From Halopiger aswanensis (lineage in GTDB: Archaea > Halobacteriota > Halobacteria > Halobacteriales > Natrialbaceae), in the NCBI RefSeq assembly GCF_003610195.1, contig NZ_RAPO01000002.1:310001-374000 (forward strand): 64,000 bases of DNA, given 5' to 3'. The stretch's first letter is position 1; the number at the start of each line of letters is the position of its first letter. The notes beneath the pieces were generated by a model, which was given only the letters and a program-made list of their open reading frames with translations, was not told where the DNA came from and ran no database searches. Below are positions 43,438 through 50,543 of the stretch, piece by piece. Made by a program: the position numbers and the translations under genes.

Positions 43438-44853
43438 TCACCCCCGGGAATCGACCGTATTCTCGTGACGTACTGCCACGTCAGCACTATCGGCACCGTG
43501 AGTACTATCGGTTCGGTCGGCGTACCGTTGTGCCTCCTCGGACCGGCCGCGATCTTCGAGGAACGTCGCGTAGCCGTCGGTCGCCGGCTTACAGTCGGGA
43601 TTTAGTTCGAGCGCCCGCTGGAACTGATGCTCAGCGGCTCTATCGTCGCCGTGATCGGCGAGGAATTCGGCGTACCCTGCCCGAATGACCGCTGTCTCCG
43701 GCCCCAACTCGAGTGCCCGTTCGTACCGGCGCTCTGCATCGGAAATCTGCCCGCGCTCTGCACAGAGTTCAGCGTAACTGGCGTGGGCGTGTGCTTCGTC
43801 CGGATTCATCTCGAGGCCGCGGTGGCAATGATCCTCGGCCTCGTCGAATCGGCCTTGCTCGCGGAGCACTTCTGCGTAGTTGACGTGTGCCTTCGCTCTG
43901 TGATAGACCCGCTCAATATCCTCATCGATAGTCAGTTCGAGGGCCCGTTTACAGTGGCGCTCAGCCTCGTCATAACGCTCCTGACGGACGAGGATGCCTG
44001 CGTAAGTAATGTGAGAAGGGACGCACTCCGGATCAATTTCAATTGCGTGCTGACAATAGTCCGTGGCCGCTTCGGTTTGCCCGCGTTCGAAGAGAAGACC
44101 AGCGTATGACGTGTAGACTGTCGTATGTTCGATGCCGTGTTTCTCAACAATGTCAATTGTACGGAGGAACTGACGGTTCGCTTCCTCGTCGTTATTCTGG
44201 TACCAACAGAGCCCAGCATACTGGCTCCGAAGATCGACTTCTGCGCGGTAGATCGCTTCCATATCGATATCAGGTCCGAGTCCAATGAGAATAGAGAACC
44301 CAGTAGCTCCGATAACCATGATTACCGTGTCGAGCGGCGGCGCTGACCATCCACTACCGACTACGTATCCGTATGTAACGATGAGCCACAGGAATAGTCC
44401 CGAAAACTGAACGGTATTGATTCCGACGACCGAAAGCCACCAGAGTCGGCCATCGAAGACGGTACACTGGACGAATAGGGCTTCCAGATCGGACTCCGAC
44501 GGGACCGCACTCAGACAGATTCCGATCCCTTGAACGACTAGAATCAGCGCAAGGATGGTACCAGCCATCGATCCGAATTCGAGCGCGATACCGACCAGCA
44601 TCGTCACCAAAAGCGCCGGTGCGATGAGACTGAACGGTGAAATGCTGATAAGAACTGCCATCACCGTTGACGTGACGACTTGCGGGAAGAGCAGATGCGA
44701 CCGTCCCGCGTTGGCATCTAGAAACGTCAACCGCATTCGATACTCGACGTCAAAGGCTCGACAAACGACTGCGTGGGAGAGTTCGTGAAGTACGACACCG
44801 GTGAAAAATACGATTTCAAAGAGTCGTTGCGCGTTCCACTCGTTCGTCCCCAT
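43438..44853 (-). CDS. Membrane protein with HExxH motif and C-terminal TPR repeats
   Basis: The 471-residue protein has about six membrane helices in its first 210 residues, the first carrying VVLHELSHAVVCRAF, an HExxH zinc-protease-like motif as in M50 (site-2-protease-like) proteins. The C-terminal half (about 225-440) contains six or so tetratricopeptide repeats (for example YAGLLFERGQTEAATDYCQHAIEIDP and YAEFLADHGDDRAAEHQFQRALELNP). The second M50 motif is not clearly recognisable; GLGPDID is the only Asp-containing candidate. ATG 44853 is chosen over GTG 44868 because TTTATAT (44887-44893) lies 37 nt upstream. Base composition is more AT-rich than its neighbours, a sign of possible transfer. 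Confidence 0.75.
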   Translation of the reverse strand: MGTNEWNAQRLFEIVFFTGVVLHELSHAVVCRAFDVEYRMRLTFLDANAGRSHLLFPQVVTSTVMAVLISISPFSLIAPALLVTMLVGIALEFGSMAGTILALILVVQGIGICLSAVPSESDLEALFVQCTVFDGRLWWLSVVGINTVQFSGLFLWLIVTYGYVVGSGWSAPPLDTVIMVIGATGFSILIGLGPDIDMEAIYRAEVDLRSQYAGLCWYQNNDEEANRQFLRTIDIVEKHGIEHTTVYTSYAGLLFERGQTEAATDYCQHAIEIDPECVPSHITYAGILVRQERYDEAERHCKRALELTIDEDIERVYHRAKAHVNYAEVLREQGRFDEAEDHCHRGLEMNPDEAHAHASYAELCAERGQISDAERRYERALELGPETAVIRAGYAEFLADHGDDRAAEHQFQRALELNPDCKPATDGYATFLEDRGRSEEAQRYADRTDSTHGADSADVAVRHENTVDSRG

Positions 44854-45023
44854 TCGTTTGATAACCACCAGAAATTCTCATAAGCAATATAAATTAGTTA
44901 TCGAATAGGCGCGCTACTCTTCCGTCATCAGCCGTCGAGAAATATCCCCACTACTACCTCGTCGCACTGACCGCGAACCGCTGATCGGTGCGGGCTGTCA
45001 GTCTATCAATCCATTCAACGAGT

Positions 45024-45980
45024 TCAGTTAGACTCGAGCGTCGGCACCGGCACCGACTCGAGGACGGCGTCGATCACCTGCGATTTCTGCACGTCGTTGA
45101 CCGTCGCGTCGGGCGTCAACACCAGCCGGTGCGCGAGTACGGGCTCGGCGACGCGCTTGATGTCGTCGGGCGTGACGTACTCCCGGCCGACGACCGTCGC
45201 GTAGGCCCGAGCCGCTTCGAACAGCCGCTGGGTGCCGCGCGGCGAGACGCCGACGTCGACCCGGCCGTCGGTCCGCGTTTCGCGGGCGATGTTCGCGACG
45301 TACTCGAGGAGATCTTCGTCGACGCGTACCGATTCGGGCACCTGTCGGAGCTGTGCGACTCGCTCGGGCTCGAGGACGCGTTCGACGGACGGACTCCCGG
45401 TCTCGCGGCCCGCGCGTCGGCGGAGGAGTTCGACTTCGCCTTCTTCGTCGGGGTAACCCATCGAGGTCTTGACGAGGAAGCGGTCCACCTGCGCTTCGGG
45501 CAGCGGGAAGGTTCCCTCCTGTTCGACCGGGTTCTGCGTCGCGATGACGAAGAACGGGTCCGGCAACTGGCGCGTCTCGCCGTCGACGGTGACCTGGCCC
45601 TCCTCCATGGCCTCGAGCAGGGCGGCCTGGGTTTTGGGCGGCGCGCGGTTGATCTCGTCCGCGAGGACGATGTTAGCGAAGATGGGGCCCTCGTTGAACT
45701 CGAACTGGCGCTCGCGCTCGTTGAACACGTGCGTGCCGGTCACGTCCGCGGGCAGGAGGTCGGGCGTGAACTGGATTCGGGAGAAGGTGAGGCCGAGCGC
45801 GTCCGCGACGCTGCGAGCCGTCAGCGTCTTGCCGGTCCCGGGCACGTCCTCGAGCAGCACGTGGCCCCGAGCGACGACGCCGACGAGGATCTCCTCGAGG
45901 AACGAGCGGTCGCAGATGACCGCGTCGCCGACTGTCTCGAGGACGGTCTCGCATTCGCCGCTGGCCTGAGTGACGTCCAT
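45024..45980 (-). CDS. MoxR-family AAA ATPase
   Basis: The 318-residue protein is a MoxR ATPase, a class that helps assemble metal-containing or membrane complexes as a chaperone. Walker A VPGTGKT (about residue 48), Walker B LADEINRAPPKTQ (about 107), sensor ATQNPVEQEGTFPLPEAQ and the C-terminal lid SPRGTQRLFEAARA are all visible. Start ATG 45980 is preferred; the upstream frame overlaps the tRNA-Ser gene and is not coding. The usual DUF58 and von Willebrand-type partner genes are absent next to it in this window, since the neighbour is the HExxH-TPR gene. Confidence 0.92.
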   Translation of the reverse strand: MDVTQASGECETVLETVGDAVICDRSFLEEILVGVVARGHVLLEDVPGTGKTLTARSVADALGLTFSRIQFTPDLLPADVTGTHVFNERERQFEFNEGPIFANIVLADEINRAPPKTQAALLEAMEEGQVTVDGETRQLPDPFFVIATQNPVEQEGTFPLPEAQVDRFLVKTSMGYPDEEGEVELLRRRAGRETGSPSVERVLEPERVAQLRQVPESVRVDEDLLEYVANIARETRTDGRVDVGVSPRGTQRLFEAARAYATVVGREYVTPDDIKRVAEPVLAHRLVLTPDATVNDVQKSQVIDAVLESVPVPTLESN

Positions 45981-46110
45981 GGGGACGCCGTCGGCGCCTC
46001 GTGTCAAATCGTTTTCGCTACCGGCACTCGATACTCGATACGATACCACGGTACAGGAGCCGAGAAAAATCGAAACCGGTAAAAACGTCTCCCGGGTACA
46101 TTGGAGTGAG

Positions 46111-46195
46111 CCGAGATAGCCTAGCCCGGCCAAGGCGGCAGATTCGAAATCTGCTGTCCTCACGGACTCGGGAGTTCAAATCTCCCTCTCGGCGC
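46111..46195 (+). tRNA. tRNA-Ser (anticodon CGA)
   Basis: An 85-nt class II tRNA is present: acceptor GCCGAGA (46111-46117) pairs with TCTCGGC (46188-46194), discriminator G at 46195. The anticodon stem GCAGA/TCTGC flanks loop TTCGAAA with CGA at 46146-46148, reading UCG. A long variable arm and T arm GGGAG-TTCAAAT-CTCCC (46171-46187) complete it. TAAAAA at 46081 may belong to its promoter and TTTT at 46197-46200 to its terminator. Confidence 0.96.
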
Positions 46196-46488
46196 TTTTG
46201 CGGCAACTAACCGATGAGCACCGCGTAGCGGTGCGAATCAACCCTCGTCGCTGCGAAACGACGTCGGAGATTTGAACGAGGTCAGACGCGCAACGAAGTG
46301 AGTACGTCTGGCCGCTTCCACGAACAACGTCCTCGAGCAGCGCAGTACGGACAAAACCGGTTCAGCGGGGAGTCTCTCTCGACTTCCGAAATGTCTCGAG
46401 AGATTACTCGGAATCGTGGTTTGCCCATCACTCGCAGGCCTGTTTTTTATCGAAGTCGGTGTGGTCGGCTCACACGTTCGTGACTACT
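46196..46488. repeat. tRNA-Ser downstream flank with two hairpins and an inverted T-arm fragment
   Basis: The region holds a perfect hairpin GCACCGC-GTA-GCGGTGC (46218-46234), then GGAGATTTGAAC (46266-46277), which is the reverse complement of the tRNA T-arm word GTTCAAATCTCC, then a second stem GGTCAGACG (46280-46288) with CGTCTGGCC (46305-46313). No integrase or other gene is present. An inverted piece of the tRNA 3-prime end close behind the tRNA looks like a scar of an element that integrated there. TTTTTTAT at 46443-46450 is a TATA-like box for the next gene. Confidence 0.5.
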
Positions 46489-46542
46489 ATGGGACTGAGT
46501 GACATTCGACCGGCCGGAGTGCGGGGTGACGGGGAGAAATGA
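46489..46542 (+). CDS. Possible 17-residue upstream ORF overlapping the iron-sulfur gene start
   Basis: ATG 46489 opens a 17-codon frame (MGLSDIRPAGVRGDGEK) whose TGA at 46540-46542 overlaps the ATG of the iron-sulfur gene by ATGA. With transcription starting near 46474 from the TTTTTTAT box, this frame would be the first on the mRNA and could couple translation. No family is recognised and chance is possible. Confidence 0.3.
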   Translation: MGLSDIRPAGVRGDGEK

Positions 46543-47978
46543 GTCCTCGCGACGAGGACACAAGCGACGACGGGTTCCATCCACTCGGCGAAGCGGCCGA
46601 AGAAGAATTCGAGAAGATGCTCGAGGACACCGAGTACGACGCCGAACTCGGGATGGAGATGGCGAAAGACGCCATGCGGGTGACGAAGGGAGAACTCAGC
46701 GACGAGGCGTTCTACGATCGGTATCACGAGGACGTGATGGACGAGTTCGGCGAGGACTCCCGTCCGATGGCCGAGGAAATCGAAGCGAAGCGCGAGGAGC
46801 AGAGTCCGTTCGAGCGGACGCTCTCACGGTTTGGTCTCGGTGACGAATCCCGGCGCGATATGATGAAGAAGATGGGCGCCGGCGCCGGCATCTTCGGCTT
46901 CGGCGCGTGGAGCGCGACCAGCGACGGCGCCGACGCGGAGCCCAACGTGGCCGCTCAAAACGAGAGCGGTAACGAAAGCGGAAACGAGAGCGAGGGTGGC
47001 GAGGGAGAGGGCCACGGCGGCGACGAAACCCAGTGGGGCATGGCCATCGACCTCGAGTCCTGCGACGGCTGTCTCTCCTGTGTCGTCGCGTGCAACGCCG
47101 AGCACAACTGGGACGAGGGCGCCAACTGGATGTACGTGCTGGCCTACGAGGACGGGACCGTCGAATCCCCGGAGCCGGACGACTTCGAGTCGACGCGCGA
47201 TTTCAACTACATCGTCCGGCCGTGCCAGCACTGCACCGACGCACCCTGTGAGAAGGTCTGTCCGACGACGGCGCGCCACACGCGAGATCAGGGCGGGCTC
47301 GTCCTGACCGACTACGACGTCTGTATCGGCTGCCGGTACTGCCAGGTCGCCTGTCCCTACGGCGTCAACTACTTCCAGTGGGACGAGCCGAACGTCGATG
47401 CCGAGGAGATGAGCGAGGAGATGATGTACGACCAGCGCGACCGCTGGGTCAGCGGTCGCGGTCCCCGCGGGGTCATGCAAAAGTGCGTCTTCGATCCGGC
47501 CCGCCAGGACGGCCAGATGGGCGAAGATCTGGTCGGGACGACCGCCTGCGAGCAGGCCTGTCCGCCGGGCGCGATCCAGTTCGGGGACATGAACGACCCC
47601 GAGAGCGATCCCCAGCAGTATATCGAGGACATCCCACTCGCTCGGGCGCGGAATCAGGCGACCGACGACAACGAGGAGGTCCAAGAGGCGATCGCGATCC
47701 TCGAGGGGGAACAGGAGCCGGCCGACGAAGAGGGCGGCGACGGCATGACCGAGGAGGAAGCATCGCAGCTCCTGCGGGCCGAGTTCGGCGACACCGACTC
47801 GTCGTACAGGCTCCTCGAGGAGTACGACACGCATCCGAACGTCCTCTATATCGGGAACGAGCCGGGATCGGAGGCCGAGCAGGTTCCCGGTCCGGTCTCC
47901 TACGAGGAGGTCGGGATGGTCGACAACCGCCACGACGTCCTCGAGGAGGAGACGGTCGACGGCGGCCTCGAACTGTAG
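46539..47978 (+). CDS. Iron-sulfur electron-transfer protein with internal Tat signal (PsrB/NrfC type)
   Basis: The 479-residue protein is the four-cluster ferredoxin-like subunit type used by molybdopterin oxidoreductases. Clusters: CDGCLSCVVAC, CQHCTDAPCEKVCP, CIGCRYCQVACP and an atypical fourth with CVFD...CEQACP, where one Cys of the usual CxxC is Asp. A Tat-like motif SRRDMMKKMGAGAG lies at about residue 104, after a 100-residue acidic N-terminal domain rather than at the start, then a NESGNES linker with N-glycosylation sequons. No catalytic or membrane subunit is adjacent, so its redox partner is unknown. Confidence 0.83.
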   Translation: MSPRDEDTSDDGFHPLGEAAEEEFEKMLEDTEYDAELGMEMAKDAMRVTKGELSDEAFYDRYHEDVMDEFGEDSRPMAEEIEAKREEQSPFERTLSRFGLGDESRRDMMKKMGAGAGIFGFGAWSATSDGADAEPNVAAQNESGNESGNESEGGEGEGHGGDETQWGMAIDLESCDGCLSCVVACNAEHNWDEGANWMYVLAYEDGTVESPEPDDFESTRDFNYIVRPCQHCTDAPCEKVCPTTARHTRDQGGLVLTDYDVCIGCRYCQVACPYGVNYFQWDEPNVDAEEMSEEMMYDQRDRWVSGRGPRGVMQKCVFDPARQDGQMGEDLVGTTACEQACPPGAIQFGDMNDPESDPQQYIEDIPLARARNQATDDNEEVQEAIAILEGEQEPADEEGGDGMTEEEASQLLRAEFGDTDSSYRLLEEYDTHPNVLYIGNEPGSEAEQVPGPVSYEEVGMVDNRHDVLEEETVDGGLEL

Positions 47979-48053
47979 CGTCGCGGTCGGCTCGGAGCGC
48001 GGCCGAGCGGGGCAGGACGCGACCTTCATAACCGTCCGGTCGAACACTCGGGT

Positions 48054-48251
48054 ATGAACGCTCGCGATCGTATCGTCGTCGGCATCATCTGGATCGCCGT
48101 CGCCGGGCTGATGGCGACGACCCTCGAGTTGGACGGCGGCCTGTCGGCCGGGCTGATCGCGCGGCTGCTCGTGGTTCTCGTCGCGCTGTTTCTGGCCGGC
48201 GTCTACCTGTTCGATCCCTGGGGTCTGCTCAGTCGGCAGCCGTTCCACTGA
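48054..48251 (+). CDS. Small two-helix membrane protein
   Basis: The 65-residue product has two hydrophobic helices (about residues 8-24 and 32-54) and no recognised motif besides FDPWGLL near the end. TTCATAACC around 48026 lies about 27 nt before the ATG, fitting a leaderless promoter. It stands between the iron-sulfur gene and the convergent synthase gene. Function is unknown. Confidence 0.6.
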   Translation: MNARDRIVVGIIWIAVAGLMATTLELDGGLSAGLIARLLVVLVALFLAGVYLFDPWGLLSRQPFH

Positions 48252-48333
48252 CGCTGGTTCGTCGTTTCCGATTCCAGAACCGCAAAAACGAGGGGAGAGC
48301 GGCGGCGCCGTCGCCGCAGCCGCTGCAATCGCT

Positions 48334-49905
48334 TCAGTCGTCGGCCGGCGCGAGCGGCTCCCGATCCGTCGCGAGCAGCCGGTCGAGCGCGTCGACCATC
48401 GCCTCGACGCTCGCGCGCGTGATGTCGGCCTCGCTGCGGGCGACGGTCACCGAGCGGTCGTTGCGCGCCATCGTCACTTCGACGGTGACGACGGCGTCGG
48501 TACCGCCCGTGACGGCGTCGACGTGGTAGGACTCGAGTTCGGCGTCGGCCATCGACCCCAGCGCCTCCCGAACGGCGGAAACGGCGGCGTCGACGGGCCC
48601 TGAGCCGGTGCCGCTGGCGACGCGTTCCTCGCCGTCGACCTCGAGGCGGATGCTCGCGGTGGGGACGGAGCCCCCGCTCGTGGCGTTTAAATCGAGAAGT
48701 TCGACGACGCGCTCGCGGTCGTCCCCGGTGACGTCTTCGGCGATCGCCAGCAGGTCGGCGTCGGTGACGCGGCGACCGCGATCGCCGAGTTCGGTCACGC
48801 GGGTTGCGATCTCGGCGATCTCGTCGCCCGTCGCCTCGACGTCGTGTTCGTCGAGCGTCGCCTTCACGCCCGCGCGGCCGGTGTGTTTGCCGAGCGCGAG
48901 CCGGCGCTCGCGGCCGACCGTCTCGGGCGCGTAGGGTTCGTACATCTTGTCGTCTTTCAGCGTGCCGTCCGTGTGGATGCCGCTCTCGTGGGTGAAGGCG
49001 TTCTCCCCGATGACGGCCTTGTTCGGCGGCAGTTGGACGCCAGTCGCCCGCGAGACGATCTGTGCGAGGTCGTACAGCTCCTCGAGTTCCAGCGTTTCGA
49101 CGTCGTAGACGTGCGAGAGGGCGATCGCGACCTCCTCGAGCGCCACGTTCCCGGCGCGTTCGCCGAGTCCGTTGACCGTGCAGTGCACGAGGTCGGCGCC
49201 CGAAGCCACGGCCGCGATGGCGTTGGTGACGCCCAGCCCGAGGTCGTCGTGAGTGTGAGCGCTGACAGGCCCTAACTCGGCAAGTCGGGAGACCGCCTCG
49301 GCGGTGCGCTCGGGCCCCGTGTGGCCGACGGTGTCGGCGAAGCAGGCCCGGTCTGCGCCCGCGTCGAGGGCAGTCGCCATGAGCTCCTCGAGGTAATCGA
49401 GGTCGGCCCGGGAGCCGTCCTCGCCGATAACCTCGACCCAGAGGTCGTGGTCGGTGGCGTACTCGACGAGTTCGGCGGTCGCCGCGAGGTTGTCCTCGCG
49501 GGAGGTGCCGACCTTCTCCTCGACGTGGCGGTCGCTGGCGGGAACGACGATGTGAACCCCGTCGACGTCACAGTCGAGCGCGAGGTCGATGTCGTGCTCG
49601 AGGCCGCGACAGAAGCTCGTCACTCGCGCGTCGAGGTCCAGATCGGTGACCCGCGAGATCGCCTGCCGCTCACCCGCGCCGGTACAGGCGCTGCCCGCTT
49701 CGATGACGGCGACGCCCGCGCGCTCTAACGCTCGGGCGATCTCTACTTTTTCGTCGGGCGACAGCGAGACGCCCGGCGCTTGTTCGCCGTCACGAAGCGT
49801 CGTATCGAGAAGGCGGACTGTACGATCCGATGGAATCGTCTGTTCGGTGGAGTGATTGACAGGCAAGAGTGTTGAACTGCGACTACGTTCGTCGCGGAAT
49901 TTCAC
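48334..49905 (-). CDS. Citramalate or 2-isopropylmalate synthase
   Basis: The 523-residue protein is a DRE-TIM metallolyase of the LeuA/CimA group: LLDTTLRDGEQAPG (about residues 32-45), HTHDDLG (about 217-223), GERAGNV and AFTHESGIHTDG are the catalytic and metal-binding segments. The C-terminal about 130 residues form the LeuA allosteric domain. The enzyme makes either (R)-citramalate from pyruvate for isoleucine or 2-isopropylmalate for leucine; the two are hard to separate by eye. The start is a GTG at 49905. A TATA-like box at 49998-50004 would give a leader of about 65 nt holding a short ORF. Confidence 0.85.
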   Translation of the reverse strand: MKFRDERSRSSTLLPVNHSTEQTIPSDRTVRLLDTTLRDGEQAPGVSLSPDEKVEIARALERAGVAVIEAGSACTGAGERQAISRVTDLDLDARVTSFCRGLEHDIDLALDCDVDGVHIVVPASDRHVEEKVGTSREDNLAATAELVEYATDHDLWVEVIGEDGSRADLDYLEELMATALDAGADRACFADTVGHTGPERTAEAVSRLAELGPVSAHTHDDLGLGVTNAIAAVASGADLVHCTVNGLGERAGNVALEEVAIALSHVYDVETLELEELYDLAQIVSRATGVQLPPNKAVIGENAFTHESGIHTDGTLKDDKMYEPYAPETVGRERRLALGKHTGRAGVKATLDEHDVEATGDEIAEIATRVTELGDRGRRVTDADLLAIAEDVTGDDRERVVELLDLNATSGGSVPTASIRLEVDGEERVASGTGSGPVDAAVSAVREALGSMADAELESYHVDAVTGGTDAVVTVEVTMARNDRSVTVARSEADITRASVEAMVDALDRLLATDREPLAPADD

Positions 49906-49969
49906 GCCCAGCCGGGTTGCCCCGACTTCCTCTATCCTCGTCCGGCGTTGAGAACGAATCTCGCGCCAT
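49883..49969 (-). CDS. Possible 28-residue upstream ORF before the synthase
   Basis: ATG at 49969 (minus strand) starts MARDSFSTPDEDRG and ends in TAG at 49883, overlapping the GTG of the synthase in another frame. CTTAAAT (49998-50004) lies about 32 nt upstream of this ATG, so it would be the first, leaderless start on the mRNA. The peptide has no Leu or Ile and so is not a classical attenuator peptide, but its translation could gate the synthase. Chance cannot be excluded. Confidence 0.35.
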   Translation of the reverse strand: MARDSFSTPDEDRGSRGNPAGREIPRRT

Positions 49970-50073
49970 TGTATCTCGTCCTATCGGAACACCTCGTCTT
50001 AAATGCGCCGGTTCCGTGCGGTGGTGTCCCGTGGCACGTGGTGGGGCGCCACGAATCCAGCAGCCGACGGCGG

Positions 50074-50442
50074 TCACTCGTCTGCGGCGTCCGAACCCAC
50101 GAACAGCAACCTATCGCCGGGTTCGACGTCGTCTGCGGTGCCGGCGGGAAGTTCGATGATGGTGTCTGCCTCGCCCCGCTCGAAGCCGAGCCAGGGCCGC
50201 AGCCGCTCGACGCGCTGGACGGTACCGTCGACGAGCCAGACGACGTCGATCGGGAAGAAGACGAACAGCATGTGGACGTCTTGGGTCTCGACCGACCCGA
50301 ATCGGAACGCCAGCGCGTAGTCGTCGGGAATCGAGCGGCGGAACATGAGCCCGCGCAGTTGGCTCAAAACCGAGTCCGCGAAATCGACCGTCGTCGCGAG
50401 AACCGTCGAGGAACCGTTCTCGGGCCTGTGAACGAGCTGCAC
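50074..50442 (-). CDS. DUF192 family protein
   Basis: The 122-residue product has the DUF192 (UPF0127) pattern: LRGLMFRRSIPDDYALAF near residue 30, MLFVFFPIDVVWLVDG in the middle and ERGEADTIIELPAGTAD at the end. It is a small beta-barrel domain of unknown role, in other prokaryotes sometimes membrane-associated or secreted. The start is a GTG at 50442 giving MQLVHRPEN. It follows the Htr-type transducer on the same strand, separated by about 100 bp. Confidence 0.83.
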   Translation of the reverse strand: MQLVHRPENGSSTVLATTVDFADSVLSQLRGLMFRRSIPDDYALAFRFGSVETQDVHMLFVFFPIDVVWLVDGTVQRVERLRPWLGFERGEADTIIELPAGTADDVEPGDRLLFVGSDAADE

Positions 50443-50543
50443 TGCCGATCACTCGGCGCGGCGCCGTCAAAAAGGTCACGCCCGCGACGGGAACGAGACG
50501 GGCCGGGGATCACCGCGATCGGCGACCGCGCCCCGTCGATCGC

